Shown here piece by piece: positions 56,077 through 64,000 of a DNA stretch of 64,000 nt. The DNA lies in NCBI RefSeq assembly GCF_000144645.1, contig NC_014377.1, positions 992,001-1,056,000 of the forward strand, given 5' to 3'. The notes beneath the pieces are model-generated. The model did no database searches. It was not told where the DNA came from and saw only the letters and a list, made by a program, of their open reading frames with translations. The position numbers were made by a program, and so were the translations under genes. This DNA comes from Thermosediminibacter oceani DSM 16646 (lineage in GTDB: Bacteria; Bacillota; Thermosediminibacteria; Thermosediminibacterales; Thermosediminibacteraceae). Each line of letters opens with the position of its first letter. The stretch's first letter is position 1.

Positions 56077-56819
56077 TGCTCTTATTTCATATCCTTACCC
56101 TTTTTCCGGAGTTTTTCGCAGGACCGCTGGATGTGAGCATATTGAAAAGAGCCCGGGAGAAGGGTCTTATAAAAATAGAGCTTTTAAATATCAGGGATTT
56201 TTCCAGGGACAAGCATAAAAAAGTGGACGACTACCCTTACGGCGGGGGTGCGGGTATGGTTATGAAACCCGAGCCCATCTTCGAGGCCGTGGATTTCGCC
56301 GTAGGTAGCGTTGAGGCCAGGAAGAGGCGAATAATATTGCTCTCACCCCAGGGCAGAATTTTCAACCAGGAAATGGCCAGGGAATTGTCCTGCGAAGAAC
56401 ATATAATTCTCATATGCGGCCATTACGAAGGTATTGACGAAAGGGTAAAAACCATAATAACCGATGAAGTATCACTGGGGGATTTTGTATTGACCGGCGG
56501 TGAAATCCCTGCCCTGGCTATAGTCGATGCGACCTCTAGGTTGGTACCGGGCGTTCTGGGCAGCTACGAGTCGGTAAGCGAGGAGTCGTTTTCTAACGGC
56601 CTGCTGGAATATCCCCATTATACGAGACCGGAGGTTTACAGGGGTCTTCGAGTTCCGGAGGTTCTGCTTTCGGGAAACCACAAGGAAATAGAGCTGTTCA
56701 GGCGCAGGGAAGCTCTCAGGCGTACCATGGAAAAAAGACCCGATCTTTTTAAAAAACTCAAACTGACGGAACTGGATAAAAAATTGCTGGAAGAAATGGG
56801 TTTTGGTTGTCAAGAATAA
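56076..56819 (+). CDS. trmD: tRNA (guanine-37-N1)-methyltransferase
   Basis: TrmD makes m1G37 and prevents frameshifting. The 247-residue SPOUT protein has [61 protein letters not shown] and the SAM knot [18 protein letters not shown] 56076 overlaps the rimM stop. Confidence 0.95.
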   Translation: MLLFHILTLFPEFFAGPLDVSILKRAREKGLIKIELLNIRDFSRDKHKKVDDYPYGGGAGMVMKPEPIFEAVDFAVGSVEARKRRIILLSPQGRIFNQEMARELSCEEHIILICGHYEGIDERVKTIITDEVSLGDFVLTGGEIPALAIVDATSRLVPGVLGSYESVSEESFSNGLLEYPHYTRPEVYRGLRVPEVLLSGNHKEIELFRRREALRRTMEKRPDLFKKLKLTELDKKLLEEMGFGCQE

Positions 56820-56835
56820 TGGGTTGTGCTATAAT
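56807..56835 (+). promoter_or_regulatory. SigA-type promoter for rplS
   Basis: TTGTCA at 56807-56812, 17-nt spacer, TATAAT at 56830-56835. It overlaps the trmD stop and lets rplS be made independently of trmD. Confidence 0.85.
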
Positions 56836-56868
56836 AGGGTCTGGCATATTTAAGAAAGGAGGGAGAAC

Positions 56869-57210
56869 ATGGACTTACTTAGAGCAGTAGAGGAAGAACA
56901 GATGAGAAAGGACATACCCGACTTCAGGCCGGGAGATACGGTGAAAGTCTACACCAAAGTAGTTGAGGGAAGCAGAGAGAGAATTCAGGTTTTTGAAGGT
57001 ACCGTTATTGCCAGAAAAGGCGGCGGTTTGCGGGAAACGTTTACCGTCAGAAAGGTTTCCTATGGCGTGGGAGTAGAGAGGATTTTCCCTTTACACTCAC
57101 CCCGTATTGATAAGATAGAAGTAGTTCAAAGAGGTAAGGTTCGCAGAGCGAAGCTTTATTACTTAAGAAACTTAAGGGGTAAAGCTGCGAGAATCAAGGA
57201 GAGGGACTGA
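56869..57210 (+). CDS. rplS: 50S ribosomal protein L19
   Basis: The 113-residue protein has [52 protein letters not shown] and the RNA-binding C-terminus [28 protein letters not shown] precedes ATG 56869. A terminator overlaps its stop. Confidence 0.97.
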   Translation: MDLLRAVEEEQMRKDIPDFRPGDTVKVYTKVVEGSRERIQVFEGTVIARKGGGLRETFTVRKVSYGVGVERIFPLHSPRIDKIEVVQRGKVRRAKLYYLRNLRGKAARIKERD

Positions 57211-57230
57211 GATCAGTCCCTTTATTAATT
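57202..57230 (+). terminator. Rho-independent terminator after rplS
   Basis: AGGGACTG-AGAT-CAGTCCCT (57202-57221), an 8-bp stem, then TTATTAATTTA. The left arm contains the final rplS codons. Confidence 0.75.
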
Positions 57231-57249
57231 TATGGGCAGGTGAAGTTTT

Positions 57250-58089
57250 TTGGATATCCACTGGTATCCAGGCCACATGGCCAAAACGCGAAGGATTATA
57301 AAGGAAAACCTGAGACTGGTGGATGTAGTGCTGGAAATAGTTGATGCCCGGGCACCGAAAAGCACCCATATTCCCGATATACATGACCTTATCGGCTCAA
57401 AAAAGCTGCTTATAATTATGAATAAGGCCGACCTGGCGGACGAAAAGACCACCGAACGATGGGTCAGCTTTTTTGCCGATAACGGGATGGATTCGTTGAG
57501 CGTGGATTCCCGCAGGAGGGTCGGATTTAAAAAGCTGAATGAATTCGCAAAAGAGCTTTCAGGTAAAATAAAAAGACCTTTAAGAGGCATAGTTGTCGGA
57601 GTGCCAAACGTAGGGAAGTCCTCTTTTATTAATCAAATTGCGGGCAGAAAAGGCGCGAAAACTGGAAATAAACCCGGAATAACCCGGGGTAAAATGTGGC
57701 TCAAGGCCGGGGATAAATTTGAACTGCTGGATACCCCCGGAATCCTCTGGCCCAAGATTGAAGAAGAGGCCGTTGGTTTGAAACTTGCGTTTTTGGGATG
57801 TATAAAGGAAGAATTGCTGAATGTGGAAGAGATATCGCTTAAATTGATAGGATTTTTGATGAGACGGTTCCCGGAAACACTTGTGAACAGGTACGGAGTA
57901 AATTCGAGTGAAAATCCGCCGGTGATTCTCGAGCAAATAGCCAAAAATAGAGGATTTATGGCCGCCGGCGGCAAGGCGGATACTTTCAGAGCCGCTAAGA
58001 CCTTGCTGAAAGAATTTCAGGAAGGAAAACTTGGGAGAATTTCCCTGGAAGAGCCGGGTGAAGAAGGAGGACTCTGGCAGGATTTGTAG
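57250..58089 (+). CDS. rbgA: Ribosome biogenesis GTPase RbgA (YlqF)
   Basis: RbgA helps late 50S assembly. The 279-residue circularly permuted GTPase has WYPGHMAKTRRIIKENL at the start, G4 NKADL near 58, G1 GVPNVGKSSFINQIAG and G3 DTPGILWPK in the permuted order, and a C-terminal ANTAR-like domain. TTG 57250 follows CAGGTGAAG. Confidence 0.95.
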   Translation: MDIHWYPGHMAKTRRIIKENLRLVDVVLEIVDARAPKSTHIPDIHDLIGSKKLLIIMNKADLADEKTTERWVSFFADNGMDSLSVDSRRRVGFKKLNEFAKELSGKIKRPLRGIVVGVPNVGKSSFINQIAGRKGAKTGNKPGITRGKMWLKAGDKFELLDTPGILWPKIEEEAVGLKLAFLGCIKEELLNVEEISLKLIGFLMRRFPETLVNRYGVNSSENPPVILEQIAKNRGFMAAGGKADTFRAAKTLLKEFQEGKLGRISLEEPGEEGGLWQDL

Positions 58090-58123
58090 AAAAGATATAA
58101 ATGCGGTAAAGGAGGCCGATACA

Positions 58124-58771
58124 GTGAAGCTCAACCTGGCGGCTGAGAAGAAAAGGGTTTATGAGCTTTTTGCGCGGGAAAGGTTGCTTTCGGAGAGAGG
58201 CTACCGATACATAGCAGGCGTTGACGAAGCCGGGAGAGGGCCGCTGGCGGGTCCCGTAGTGGCTGCGGCGGTTATCCTCCCTCTGGATGTTTTTATTTTG
58301 AAGCTGAACGATTCCAAGCTCTTGAGCGAAAAGCAGCGGGAAGCGGTTTACGAAGAGATAAAGCAAAAAGCTGTGGCTGTCAATTTTTCCGTGGTCGACG
58401 AAAAGTACATAGACGAGCACAATATCCTGAATGCAACCCTCCATGCTATGCAAAAAGCTGTACAGGGCCTTTCGGTAAAGCCCGATATCGTCCTGGTCGA
58501 TGCCCTGAAAATCCCGGGCCTTGACGTGCAGCAGGAGAATATAATCCACGGGGACCGGCTTTGCGCATCAATCGCCGCAGCTTCTATAATTGCCAAAGTC
58601 GAACGGGACAGGATAATGAAGAATTACCACGAACTGTATCCCCATTACGATTTTTGCAACAACAAGGGGTACTGTACCAAAAAACACGTCGAGTCGATTA
58701 AAAAATACGGTCTGAGCCCTATTCACAGGAGGAGCTTTTCGATAAAGGGCTGGGATTGCGTTGAATCATAA
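58124..58771 (+). CDS. rnhB: Ribonuclease HII
   Basis: RNase HII removes ribonucleotides from DNA. The 215-residue protein has catalytic D34 and E35 (VDEAGRGPLAGPVVAAAVIL), D126 (VLVDALKIPG) and NDSKLLSEKQR. Also HGDRLCASIAAASIIAKV. GTG 58124 fits AAAGGAGG at 58108-58115; the longer ORF runs into rbgA. It overlaps yraN by 11 nt. Confidence 0.95.
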   Translation: MKLNLAAEKKRVYELFARERLLSERGYRYIAGVDEAGRGPLAGPVVAAAVILPLDVFILKLNDSKLLSEKQREAVYEEIKQKAVAVNFSVVDEKYIDEHNILNATLHAMQKAVQGLSVKPDIVLVDALKIPGLDVQQENIIHGDRLCASIAAASIIAKVERDRIMKNYHELYPHYDFCNNKGYCTKKHVESIKKYGLSPIHRRSFSIKGWDCVES

Positions 58772-59114
58772 GGAACTGGGTAAATTTGGGGAGGATTACG
58801 CCCTGAATTATTTAAAATCCAATAAATACGAAATCATAAAGGTTAATTACCGGTGCAAGCACGGCGAGATAGACATTATCGCCAGGGAGAGAAATACCGT
58901 GGTCTTTGTTGAGGTAAAAACTAGGGCTTCCGACGCTTTCGGCAGAGGTATGGAAGCCGTTGATCGCAGCAAGCAAAAAAAGATCAGAGCTGCAGCTCTA
59001 AATTTCCTGAACGAGTACAACAGGCCCATCGGTGATCTGAGGTTTGACGTCATAGACATCAAAATGAACCCCGGGAAGTTGCCGGATCTGGTTCACCTCA
59101 AAAACGCCTTTTAG
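58761..59114 (+). CDS. yraN: UPF0102 endonuclease-like protein YraN
   Basis: The 117-residue protein has GKFGEDYALNYLKSNKYEII and the PD-(D/E)xK-like core HGEIDIIARE...VFVEVKTRAS. UPF0102 proteins resemble Holliday-junction resolvases; the role is unclear. The rnhB-yraN order is conserved. After yraN the conserved synteny stops; comM/dprA are not here. Confidence 0.92.
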   Translation: MNHKELGKFGEDYALNYLKSNKYEIIKVNYRCKHGEIDIIARERNTVVFVEVKTRASDAFGRGMEAVDRSKQKKIRAAALNFLNEYNRPIGDLRFDVIDIKMNPGKLPDLVHLKNAF

Positions 59115-59295
59115 GCCGCTGGCGAGCATCATGCCCAGAATCATAATGTCGGGGTCCATATTGCCATGCAATGTGCAGCTACATTATTCCCGTGAGGCAT
59201 CTTCTGCGCTGTTTCAAGATACAGTGATTCTAACAATTTAAAAAGAAACTGAGATGATCAGTCGCAGCAGGACCTGTCGTCGATGGTTATACATC
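59115..59295. other. Intergenic region with possible structured RNA
   Basis: No gene recognised. It holds ACTGA-gatga-TCAGT (a 5-bp stem near 59251-59265) and AGGACC (59270) pairing with GGTCCT (59301-59306) followed by T8 just inside the transposase remnant. This could end yraN transcription. Some reverse-strand frames read protein-like for short stretches but have no start or family match. Confidence 0.35.
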
Positions 59296-59987
59296 TTACG
59301 GGGTCCTCATTTTTTTTCGCAAACCCCTTTGTTTGAGCCAAGAAAAGAATTCACGGAAGCTTTTCCGATTCGCTGTCAAAAAGCTATGACCTAATACTTC
59401 CCGGTAGCCTTCTTCGTTTACACCAACGGCGATTAACAGTCCTCGCTGGCGAACCCGCTATCTCCCCTAACCCTTATAACCATAGCATCTACTATGACGA
59501 AGGGGAATTTCTTTTCTCTAAGAGGCCTGGAATTCCAGGCTGTAACAATAGGGTCAAGGTTTTTACATAGTTCAGAGATTGTAGATTTTGAAAACTCGGT
59601 ACCGCAAAGCTCGTAGGTTATTTCTTCAATTTTCCGGGTAGATACCCCGTTAACCACCATTTCCATTAATGCCAGTAAGAGGGCTTGTTCGCTTTTCTGG
59701 TAACGGCGAAAGATGTCAGTAGTGAGCTTACCGTTGCGGAGCCTTGGAACTCTTAACGTAAGGGTGCCGACTTTGGTAACAAGATTTCTCTGATAGCAAC
59801 TGTTAAGGTAATCTTTTCTCTCTTCGGTTCTTTCATAAGGTTCAGCTTTGATTTGCTCGGTGGCCTGTGCTTGTAGTATTTGGTTGAGTACGGACTCCAA
59901 TAGTTTGGCCATCCCCTCATCTTTGGCTCCCTTTAAAAGTAGGTGGTGCAAAATTTCAGAATCAATGGTAATATTATATTGAGCCAT
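59296..59987 (-). pseudogene. IS256-family transposase, frameshifted and truncated
   Basis: The intact N-terminal part (59433-59987, 184 residues, good GGAGGGATGAG site) reads ILHHLLLKGAKDEGMAKLLE, TLTLRVPRLRNGKL and the first DDE Asp in VIVDAMVIRVRGDSG, then hits a stop. In another frame the expected continuation appears (RQRGLLIAVGVNEEGYREVLG, then REFFSWLKQRGL), with a third fragment DSESEKLP in a further frame. The rest of the catalytic domain, with the second Asp and the Glu, is missing. So at least two to three frameshifts plus a deletion have inactivated it. It lies at the end of conserved synteny. Confidence 0.85.
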
Positions 59988-60047
59988 TTCTCATCCCTCC
60001 AGTTAGGTTTTTGGGTTTGTCAATTTTATTCTAACCAAGGGGTGAGG

Positions 60048-60449
60048 GTGGCTCAACCCTTTTTTAAAACTCCCTTTTACTTAACTGACCTGTTTATTAA
60101 AGACTTTGAAATGACTTTTGATTCATTAGTTAGCCGGGTAGATAGGTTAACCCCTTTAGAAAATGCTTTAATTTTGAGAGTTATGGCGGATTACCTAATT
60201 CTCAGAAATAATAATGAGATGCTCGAAATGGGTTTATTCGAACCCTTTGAAGCCATAAATCTTACAAATTATATGAACCGAATTTTTAATAAATACGATG
60301 AAATAACCAATATAAGTGTTAGTAGCACAAACAGGCGCTATCCTCGACGAGATCGTAAAGAGAGAATTAACCAAAGGATAGGAGGGTCCTTTTACCGCTT
60401 ATCTAACTGCGGCTGGCTCAATCGTATGGTCATCGTCGGGTTTAAATAA
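60048..60449 (+). CDS. Hypothetical protein, doubtful or decayed
   Basis: A 133-residue ORF from GTG 60048 with AAGGGGTGAG immediately upstream. The first ~90 residues look protein-like (VSRVDRLTPLENALILRVMA, ADYLILRNNNEMLEMGLF), but the last part (RRYPRRDRKERINQRIGGSF) is less so. From 60316 another frame reads better (VAQTGAILDEIVKRELTKG), suggesting a frameshift. No family recognised. Confidence 0.3.
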   Translation: MAQPFFKTPFYLTDLFIKDFEMTFDSLVSRVDRLTPLENALILRVMADYLILRNNNEMLEMGLFEPFEAINLTNYMNRIFNKYDEITNISVSSTNRRYPRRDRKERINQRIGGSFYRLSNCGWLNRMVIVGFK

Positions 60450-60564
60450 AAATTATAGACGCATAATAGATCGGAATAACATCTAGCAAAAACGGTCAAT
60501 ATCTGTTAACATTAATAATATGTAGTTGGTTAATTCAAATAAAAATTGTGGAGTGTGATTTAAA

Positions 60565-61458
60565 GTGTGGGAATTTCCGAAAATAAGACGTAAAACAGTG
60601 ACCTATTTAATAATTGCGACTGCTATCCTGGCTCTAATTGCCGGCTGCAGTCCTGGGAGTTCAAAGGAAGTGGTGGCCAGGGTAAATGGTGAGGAAATCA
60701 GTAAAGATGAGTTATACGATGTGATGGTAAAATTGGTTGGGAAAGAGGCTTTGGATTATTTGGTTTCACAAAAAATCATTGATCTGGAAGCAAAAAAACA
60801 GAATATTAATGTGTCAGAGGAAGATATCCAGAGGGAACTGGAAAAGGTTTACGAATACTACGGCGGTGAAGAAGCCTTTACGCAGAATTTGCAGATGAGC
60901 GGTTATTCGCTGGAAGAATATAAAAAGGACCTGGCTATGGATATCAAAATTAAAAAGCTTCTGGAGCCAAAAATATCAATTACTGAAGAAGAGATAAAAT
61001 CTTATTTTGAAGAAAACAAAGACAATTTCGCGCGGGAAAAACAGGTGAGAGCCCGCCACATTTTGGTAGAAAATGAGGAAAAGGCTAATGAAGTAATAGC
61101 AAAATTAAAGAGCGGAGAAGATTTCGCTGAATTAGCAAAGCAATACTCCACCGATACGGCAACAAAGGAAAAGGGTGGAGACCTCGGCTTTTTCGGCAGA
61201 GGGGATATGGTAAAGGAGTTTGAAGAAGCCGCGTTTTCTTTAAAGGTAGGAGAGATCAGTTCTCCGGTAAAGACACAGTATGGATACCATATCATTAAAG
61301 TGGAAGAAATAAAAGAAGCCCAGGAAGCTAATTATGAAGAGAGCAAGGATAAAATAAAAGATATACTTTTAAATCAAAAAGTTCAACAGGAATACAGCAC
61401 CTGGATGCAGGAACTATACCAGCAGTATGAAGTAGAAAATTTATTGGCTGATAAATGA
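60565..61458 (+). CDS. prsA: PrsA/SurA-like peptidyl-prolyl isomerase lipoprotein
   Basis: A foldase acting outside the membrane on secreted proteins. The 297-residue protein has a lipoprotein signal with lipobox LIAGC (C28), a SurA-N-like helical part, a parvulin domain at ~160-255 ([51 protein letters not shown]) and a C-terminal helix. GTG 60565 follows GGAGTGTGAT. LspA at 5916 would process it. It stands alone, with a terminator downstream. Confidence 0.9.
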   Translation: MWEFPKIRRKTVTYLIIATAILALIAGCSPGSSKEVVARVNGEEISKDELYDVMVKLVGKEALDYLVSQKIIDLEAKKQNINVSEEDIQRELEKVYEYYGGEEAFTQNLQMSGYSLEEYKKDLAMDIKIKKLLEPKISITEEEIKSYFEENKDNFAREKQVRARHILVENEEKANEVIAKLKSGEDFAELAKQYSTDTATKEKGGDLGFFGRGDMVKEFEEAAFSLKVGEISSPVKTQYGYHIIKVEEIKEAQEANYEESKDKIKDILLNQKVQQEYSTWMQELYQQYEVENLLADK

Positions 61459-61491
61459 TATGCTTTTAATTCGATAATTTATTGTAAACAT

Positions 61492-61524
61492 GCGTTTACT
61501 TTATTAAAGTAAGCGCTGTTTTTC
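61492..61524 (+). terminator. Rho-independent terminator after prsA
   Basis: GCGTTTACTTT-ATT-AAAGTAAGCGC, 11-bp stem with one wobble, then TGTTTTTCT. Confidence 0.75.
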
Positions 61525-61612
61525 TATTATCATGGCCAACTTAACATCCATTTTGCAGAAAATGTTGAGGACCTTATGCTCATCTTAAAAAAACGCCAAA
61601 GGATGATGTGTT

Positions 61613-63013
61613 ATGTATAGCAAAATGACAGCGGATGAAAAATTCAGAATAATGACACAGGAACCCGTGAACAGGCTTATTTGTTCATTAGCTGTACCTA
61701 CGATAATCAGCATGCTGATTAGTGCTATATACAATATGACGGATACTTTTTTTATCAGTAAAATCAGCACTAGTGCCTCCGGGGCGGTAGGCATTTCATT
61801 TTCTTTGATGGCAATAATACAAGCTTTAGGTTTTACAATAGGCATGGGCTCTGGGAATTACATATCCCGCCTGCTGGGCCAGAAAAAAAGGGAATACGCT
61901 TCTAATGTGGCTGCAACTGTTTTTTTTACCGCATTGTTTTTGGGTGCCGTACTTACCTTCTTAGGTTTAATATTTTTAGATCCTCTGGTCTATGCTCTAG
62001 GAGCAACTCCGACGATTGCGCCTTATGCGAGAAGTTATATTAGGTATATTTTAATAGGTGCGCCTTATATGATGGCATCTTTCGTGCTCAATAATATTCT
62101 CCGCTTCCAGGGCAGCGCCTTTTTCGCGATGCTGGGGATAGCAACCGGCAGCATCCTCAATATCGTCCTAGATCCTATATTTATTTTCGTGTTTAAAATG
62201 GGTACCGGCGGAGCTGCACTGGCTACAATAATAAGTCAATTTATCAGTTTCTGCATACTTTATTACAATTCCAGGATAGGAGGCAATATTAGAATTAAGT
62301 TCAAAAATTTTACGCCAAAATGGGAAATCTACAGGGAAATTCTCAAGGGCGGTTTGCCGTCTTTCATCCGGCAGATTCTCGGCAGCACATCGATGATCTG
62401 CATGAATTTCAGCGCGCGTCCTTATGGCGATGCGGCAATAGCCGCCATGGCTATCGTAGCGCGCATCTTCCAGTTTGCAATGTCGGCAGTAATCGGCTTT
62501 GGACAGGGATTTCAGCCGGTATGCGGGTTTAATTACGGTGCCAGAAGATACGACCGGGTACTGAATGCATTCTGGTTTTGCGTTAGAACTGCTGCTGTTT
62601 TCCTGACATCGGTTGCTGTTTTCGGATTTATGTTTTCTTATCAGATCATATCAATTTTTCGAAAGGAAGATCTGGAGGTAATCAATATAGGCATAAGGGC
62701 GCTGAGATTTCAATGCCTCACATTTCCTCTCTCATCTTGGATTATTATGACAAATATGCTGCTGCAGACGATAGGAAAGGGATTCCAGGCTTCTGTTGTA
62801 TCCGCTTCCCGGCAGGGGTTGTTTTTCATCCCGGCCGTTATAATCCTCCCTCGTTTGTTTGGATTGCTTGGGGTACAAATTAGCCAGTCCGTTTCAGACG
62901 TTTTTTCCTTCTTGCTCGCTGTTCCTATGGCGCTCGGCACATTGAGGGAACTGGAAGCACTGCATAATGAAGAAAAGCGAAGATCTCATGCTACTCACCT
63001 GGCGAGCACTTAG
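61613..63013 (+). CDS. MATE family efflux transporter
   Basis: The 466-residue protein has ~12 hydrophobic segments in two halves: DTFFISKISTSASGAVGISF, GMGSGNYISRLLGQKKREYA, LDPIFIFVFKMGTGGAALAT and the second-half GFGQGFQPVCGFNYGARRYD. This fits the MATE (NorM/DinF-like) exporters that use Na+ or H+ gradients. ATG 61613 follows AAAGGATGAT. Substrate unknown. Flanked by terminators, so monocistronic. Confidence 0.92.
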   Translation: MYSKMTADEKFRIMTQEPVNRLICSLAVPTIISMLISAIYNMTDTFFISKISTSASGAVGISFSLMAIIQALGFTIGMGSGNYISRLLGQKKREYASNVAATVFFTALFLGAVLTFLGLIFLDPLVYALGATPTIAPYARSYIRYILIGAPYMMASFVLNNILRFQGSAFFAMLGIATGSILNIVLDPIFIFVFKMGTGGAALATIISQFISFCILYYNSRIGGNIRIKFKNFTPKWEIYREILKGGLPSFIRQILGSTSMICMNFSARPYGDAAIAAMAIVARIFQFAMSAVIGFGQGFQPVCGFNYGARRYDRVLNAFWFCVRTAAVFLTSVAVFGFMFSYQIISIFRKEDLEVINIGIRALRFQCLTFPLSSWIIMTNMLLQTIGKGFQASVVSASRQGLFFIPAVIILPRLFGLLGVQISQSVSDVFSFLLAVPMALGTLRELEALHNEEKRRSHATHLAST

Positions 63014-63039
63014 GTATGGTTACAGATATTCATGAAATC

Positions 63040-63076
63040 AACTGGCGTTTGCTTTCGAGTAAACGCCAGTTTTTAT
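63040..63076 (+). terminator. Rho-independent terminator after the MATE gene
   Basis: AACTGGCGTTT / AAACGCCAGTT, 11-bp stem (63040-63050 with 63061-63071) followed by TTTATG. Confidence 0.85.
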
Positions 63077-63279
63077 GTGAAGGTTTAATGGGAAGACAAG
63101 AGCAATTAAGATCTGGAAAGTTATAGATGAGCAAATTTTGGATTGAGCGGGGAGAGGAATTTGAGTAATCCAAAAAAAGGACTGAATTTTACCCAAAATA
63201 TTTGGACTTGATCTACTTATGCTATTCATAAAAAATAATAATAATTAGTTAAAATTTATAAAGATAAAATAAGATTTGT

Positions 63280-63308
63280 TTGACAAAAAATAAAAATCGT
63301 GTTATATT
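63280..63308 (+). promoter_or_regulatory. SigA-type promoter for the corrinoid protein gene
   Basis: TTGACA at 63280-63285, 17-nt spacer, TATATT at 63303-63308. The gene starts about 250 nt downstream, so a long leader is implied. Confidence 0.8.
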
Positions 63309-63480
63309 ATTATGGGATTCATAAATATATTAAATTGTGAGCATAATTAGACAAATTCAACTTAATCAGGGAACAATAAAAGCCATGTCCTTGCAAAAAG
63401 AATTTTTTCAAAATTATTGTTTTTCCATCCAATAACACTGTGCCATCCCCCTTATCAGAAAAAATTAAAATGATTTTAAG

Positions 63481-63511
63481 CTTGAAATCCGCTTATAATA
63501 GCGGATTCAAG
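63481..63511 (+). repeat. Hairpin in the corrinoid-gene leader
   Basis: CTTGA(A)ATCCGCT / AGCGGATTCAAG pairs over 12 bp with one bulged A and a TATAAT loop (63494-63499). It lies about 30 nt before the AAAGGAGG ribosome site. No T-run follows. Confidence 0.65.
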
Positions 63512-63559
63512 TCATGCAATTATTTATTAAAGAAAAATTAAAAGGAGGTATCTACCAGG

Positions 63560-64000
63560 ATGGCAAGCTTAGAAGAATTAGCACAGGCTGTATTGGATGG
63601 TGATGAAACACAAGTTGTAGAACTTACAAAGAGTTTATTGACCAGTGGAGTAAGCCCGAAGGATGTCATCGACAAGGGTCTGATGGCGGGCATAGACAAG
63701 GTTGGTGAACTGTTCAAGAACAACGAGATGTTTGTGCCGGAAGTCCTGCTGTCTGCCGCGGCGCTGAAAGCCGGAATGGAGCTGGTGTTAAAGGAGAGCC
63801 AGCAAGGAGCTGAGGTGACTACTAAGGGTACAGTCGTAATGGGCACTGTTGAGGGCGACCTGCACGATATTGGTAAAAACTTGGTATGCATGATGCTGGA
63901 AAGCAACGGTTTCAAGGTTTACGACCTGGGCGTGGATGTGAAACCGGACAAATTTATTGAGGCCGTAAAGCAGTATCAGCCGGATATTGTAGGTATGTCT
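63560..64000 (+). CDS. Corrinoid (B12-binding) methyltransferase protein, 5-prime part
   Basis: The first 147 residues are visible; the gene runs off the window. The N-terminal helical B12-cap domain (EELAQAVLDGDETQVVELTK, GLMAGIDKVGELFKNNEMFV, VPEVLLSAAALKAGM) is followed by the start of the B12-binding Rossmann domain with cobalt-ligand H102 in EGDLHDIGKNL (DxHxxG). This fits MtbC/MtgC-type corrinoid proteins that carry methyl groups from methylamines, glycine betaine or similar to a second methyltransferase. The substrate enzyme is not visible. ATG 63560 follows AAAGGAGG. Confidence 0.92.
   Translation, partial: MASLEELAQAVLDGDETQVVELTKSLLTSGVSPKDVIDKGLMAGIDKVGELFKNNEMFVPEVLLSAAALKAGMELVLKESQQGAEVTTKGTVVMGTVEGDLHDIGKNLVCMMLESNGFKVYDLGVDVKPDKFIEAVKQYQPDIVGMS

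Larger units (their letters stand above)
63077..63559 (+). other. Long leader region before the corrinoid protein gene
   Basis: About 480 nt without a recognised gene. A promoter lies at 63280-63308, leaving about 245 nt of 5-prime leader. The leader includes AT-rich stretches and a 12-bp hairpin at 63481-63511. I saw no B12 box, T-box or other known riboswitch. Upstream of the promoter I see only AT-rich DNA. Confidence 0.5.

Noticed and set aside
59115-59175. Reverse-strand peptide GNMDPDIMILGMMLASGL
   Set aside because: No start, no family match and it continues into the antisense of yraN; likely chance.
59943-60047. N-terminal extension of the hypothetical ORF to ATG 59943
   Set aside because: This part lies opposite the transposase N-terminus and is not protein-like.
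63335-63350. Lac-operator-like TTGTGAGCATAATT
   Set aside because: Only a partial resemblance and no symmetric partner; lac repressors are not suggested by the context.
63309-63559. Cobalamin riboswitch before the corrinoid gene
   Set aside because: No B12 box or matching helices were found by eye; the gene encodes a B12-using protein, not a transporter or synthesis enzyme.

Overview
The window is chromosomal DNA of a spore-forming, Gram-positive, probably thermophilic anaerobe of the Clostridia. Evidence: Firmicutes housekeeping synteny (ylm, ylo, ylb and ylq-type clusters), sporulation genes (spoVS, a spoVM-like gene, an alpha/beta SASP, ylbJ, a yteA-like gene), LL-diaminopimelate aminotransferase, FabK instead of FabI, an Fe-hydrogenase-linked TM1266 regulator, acetate production by Pta/AckA, and a methyltransferase-type corrinoid protein. 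A thermophilic clostridium near Thermosediminibacterales or Thermoanaerobacterales would fit, but this is inference. TTG and GTG starts are frequent, and many starts are fixed only by a strong Shine-Dalgarno site. Layout: (1) 1-494, C-terminal part of a MATE exporter. (2) 570-5820, a cell-division cluster (HlyD-like, yggS, sepF, yggT, divIVA, TM1266 family, mtnN, DUF5665, yteA-like) closed by a terminator. (3) 5916-7849 lspA-rluD-pyrR, convergent with rqcH. (4) 9747-25197, a long operon-like run: dapF, dapL, yicC, remA, gmk, rpoZ, coaBC, priA, def, fmt, DUF116, rsmB, rlmN, stp, prkC, rpe. (5) 25276-30000: a small membrane ORF, a spoVM-like gene, rpmB (reverse), asp23, fakA-like, recG. (6) 30129-36509: SASP, rsmD, coaD, coiled-coil protein, ylbJ, patatin, PDZ-Lon protease, tmcAL. 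(7) 36687-39684: pta-ackA, then DUF177-rpmF. (8) 39838-48269: fatty-acid synthesis run fapR-plsX-fabH-degV-fabK-fabD-fabG-acpP-fabF-rnc. (9) spoVS with a SigH-type promoter. (10) 48714-59114: smc-ftsY, ylxM-ffh-rpsP-khpA-rimM-trmD, rplS, rbgA-rnhB-yraN. (11) 59115-64000, a less conserved tail: frameshifted IS256-family transposase, doubtful ORF, prsA-like foldase, MATE exporter, 5-prime part of a corrinoid protein behind a long leader. How it works together: most genes serve translation, secretion, envelope and lipid synthesis, and cell division. FakA-like and DegV (FakB-like) proteins with PlsX suggest use of exogenous fatty acids beside de novo synthesis. The Stp/PrkC pair gives reversible Ser/Thr phosphorylation tied to cell-wall sensing. 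Window-specific points are the spoVM-like micro-gene and its 52-residue neighbour, the inverted repeat over the fapR start, the cysteine-rich insert in Stp, a stable hairpin between acpP and fabF, and the unexplained corrinoid-gene leader. No CRISPR array, rRNA or tRNA gene was seen, and I found no clearly new defence or biosynthetic system.
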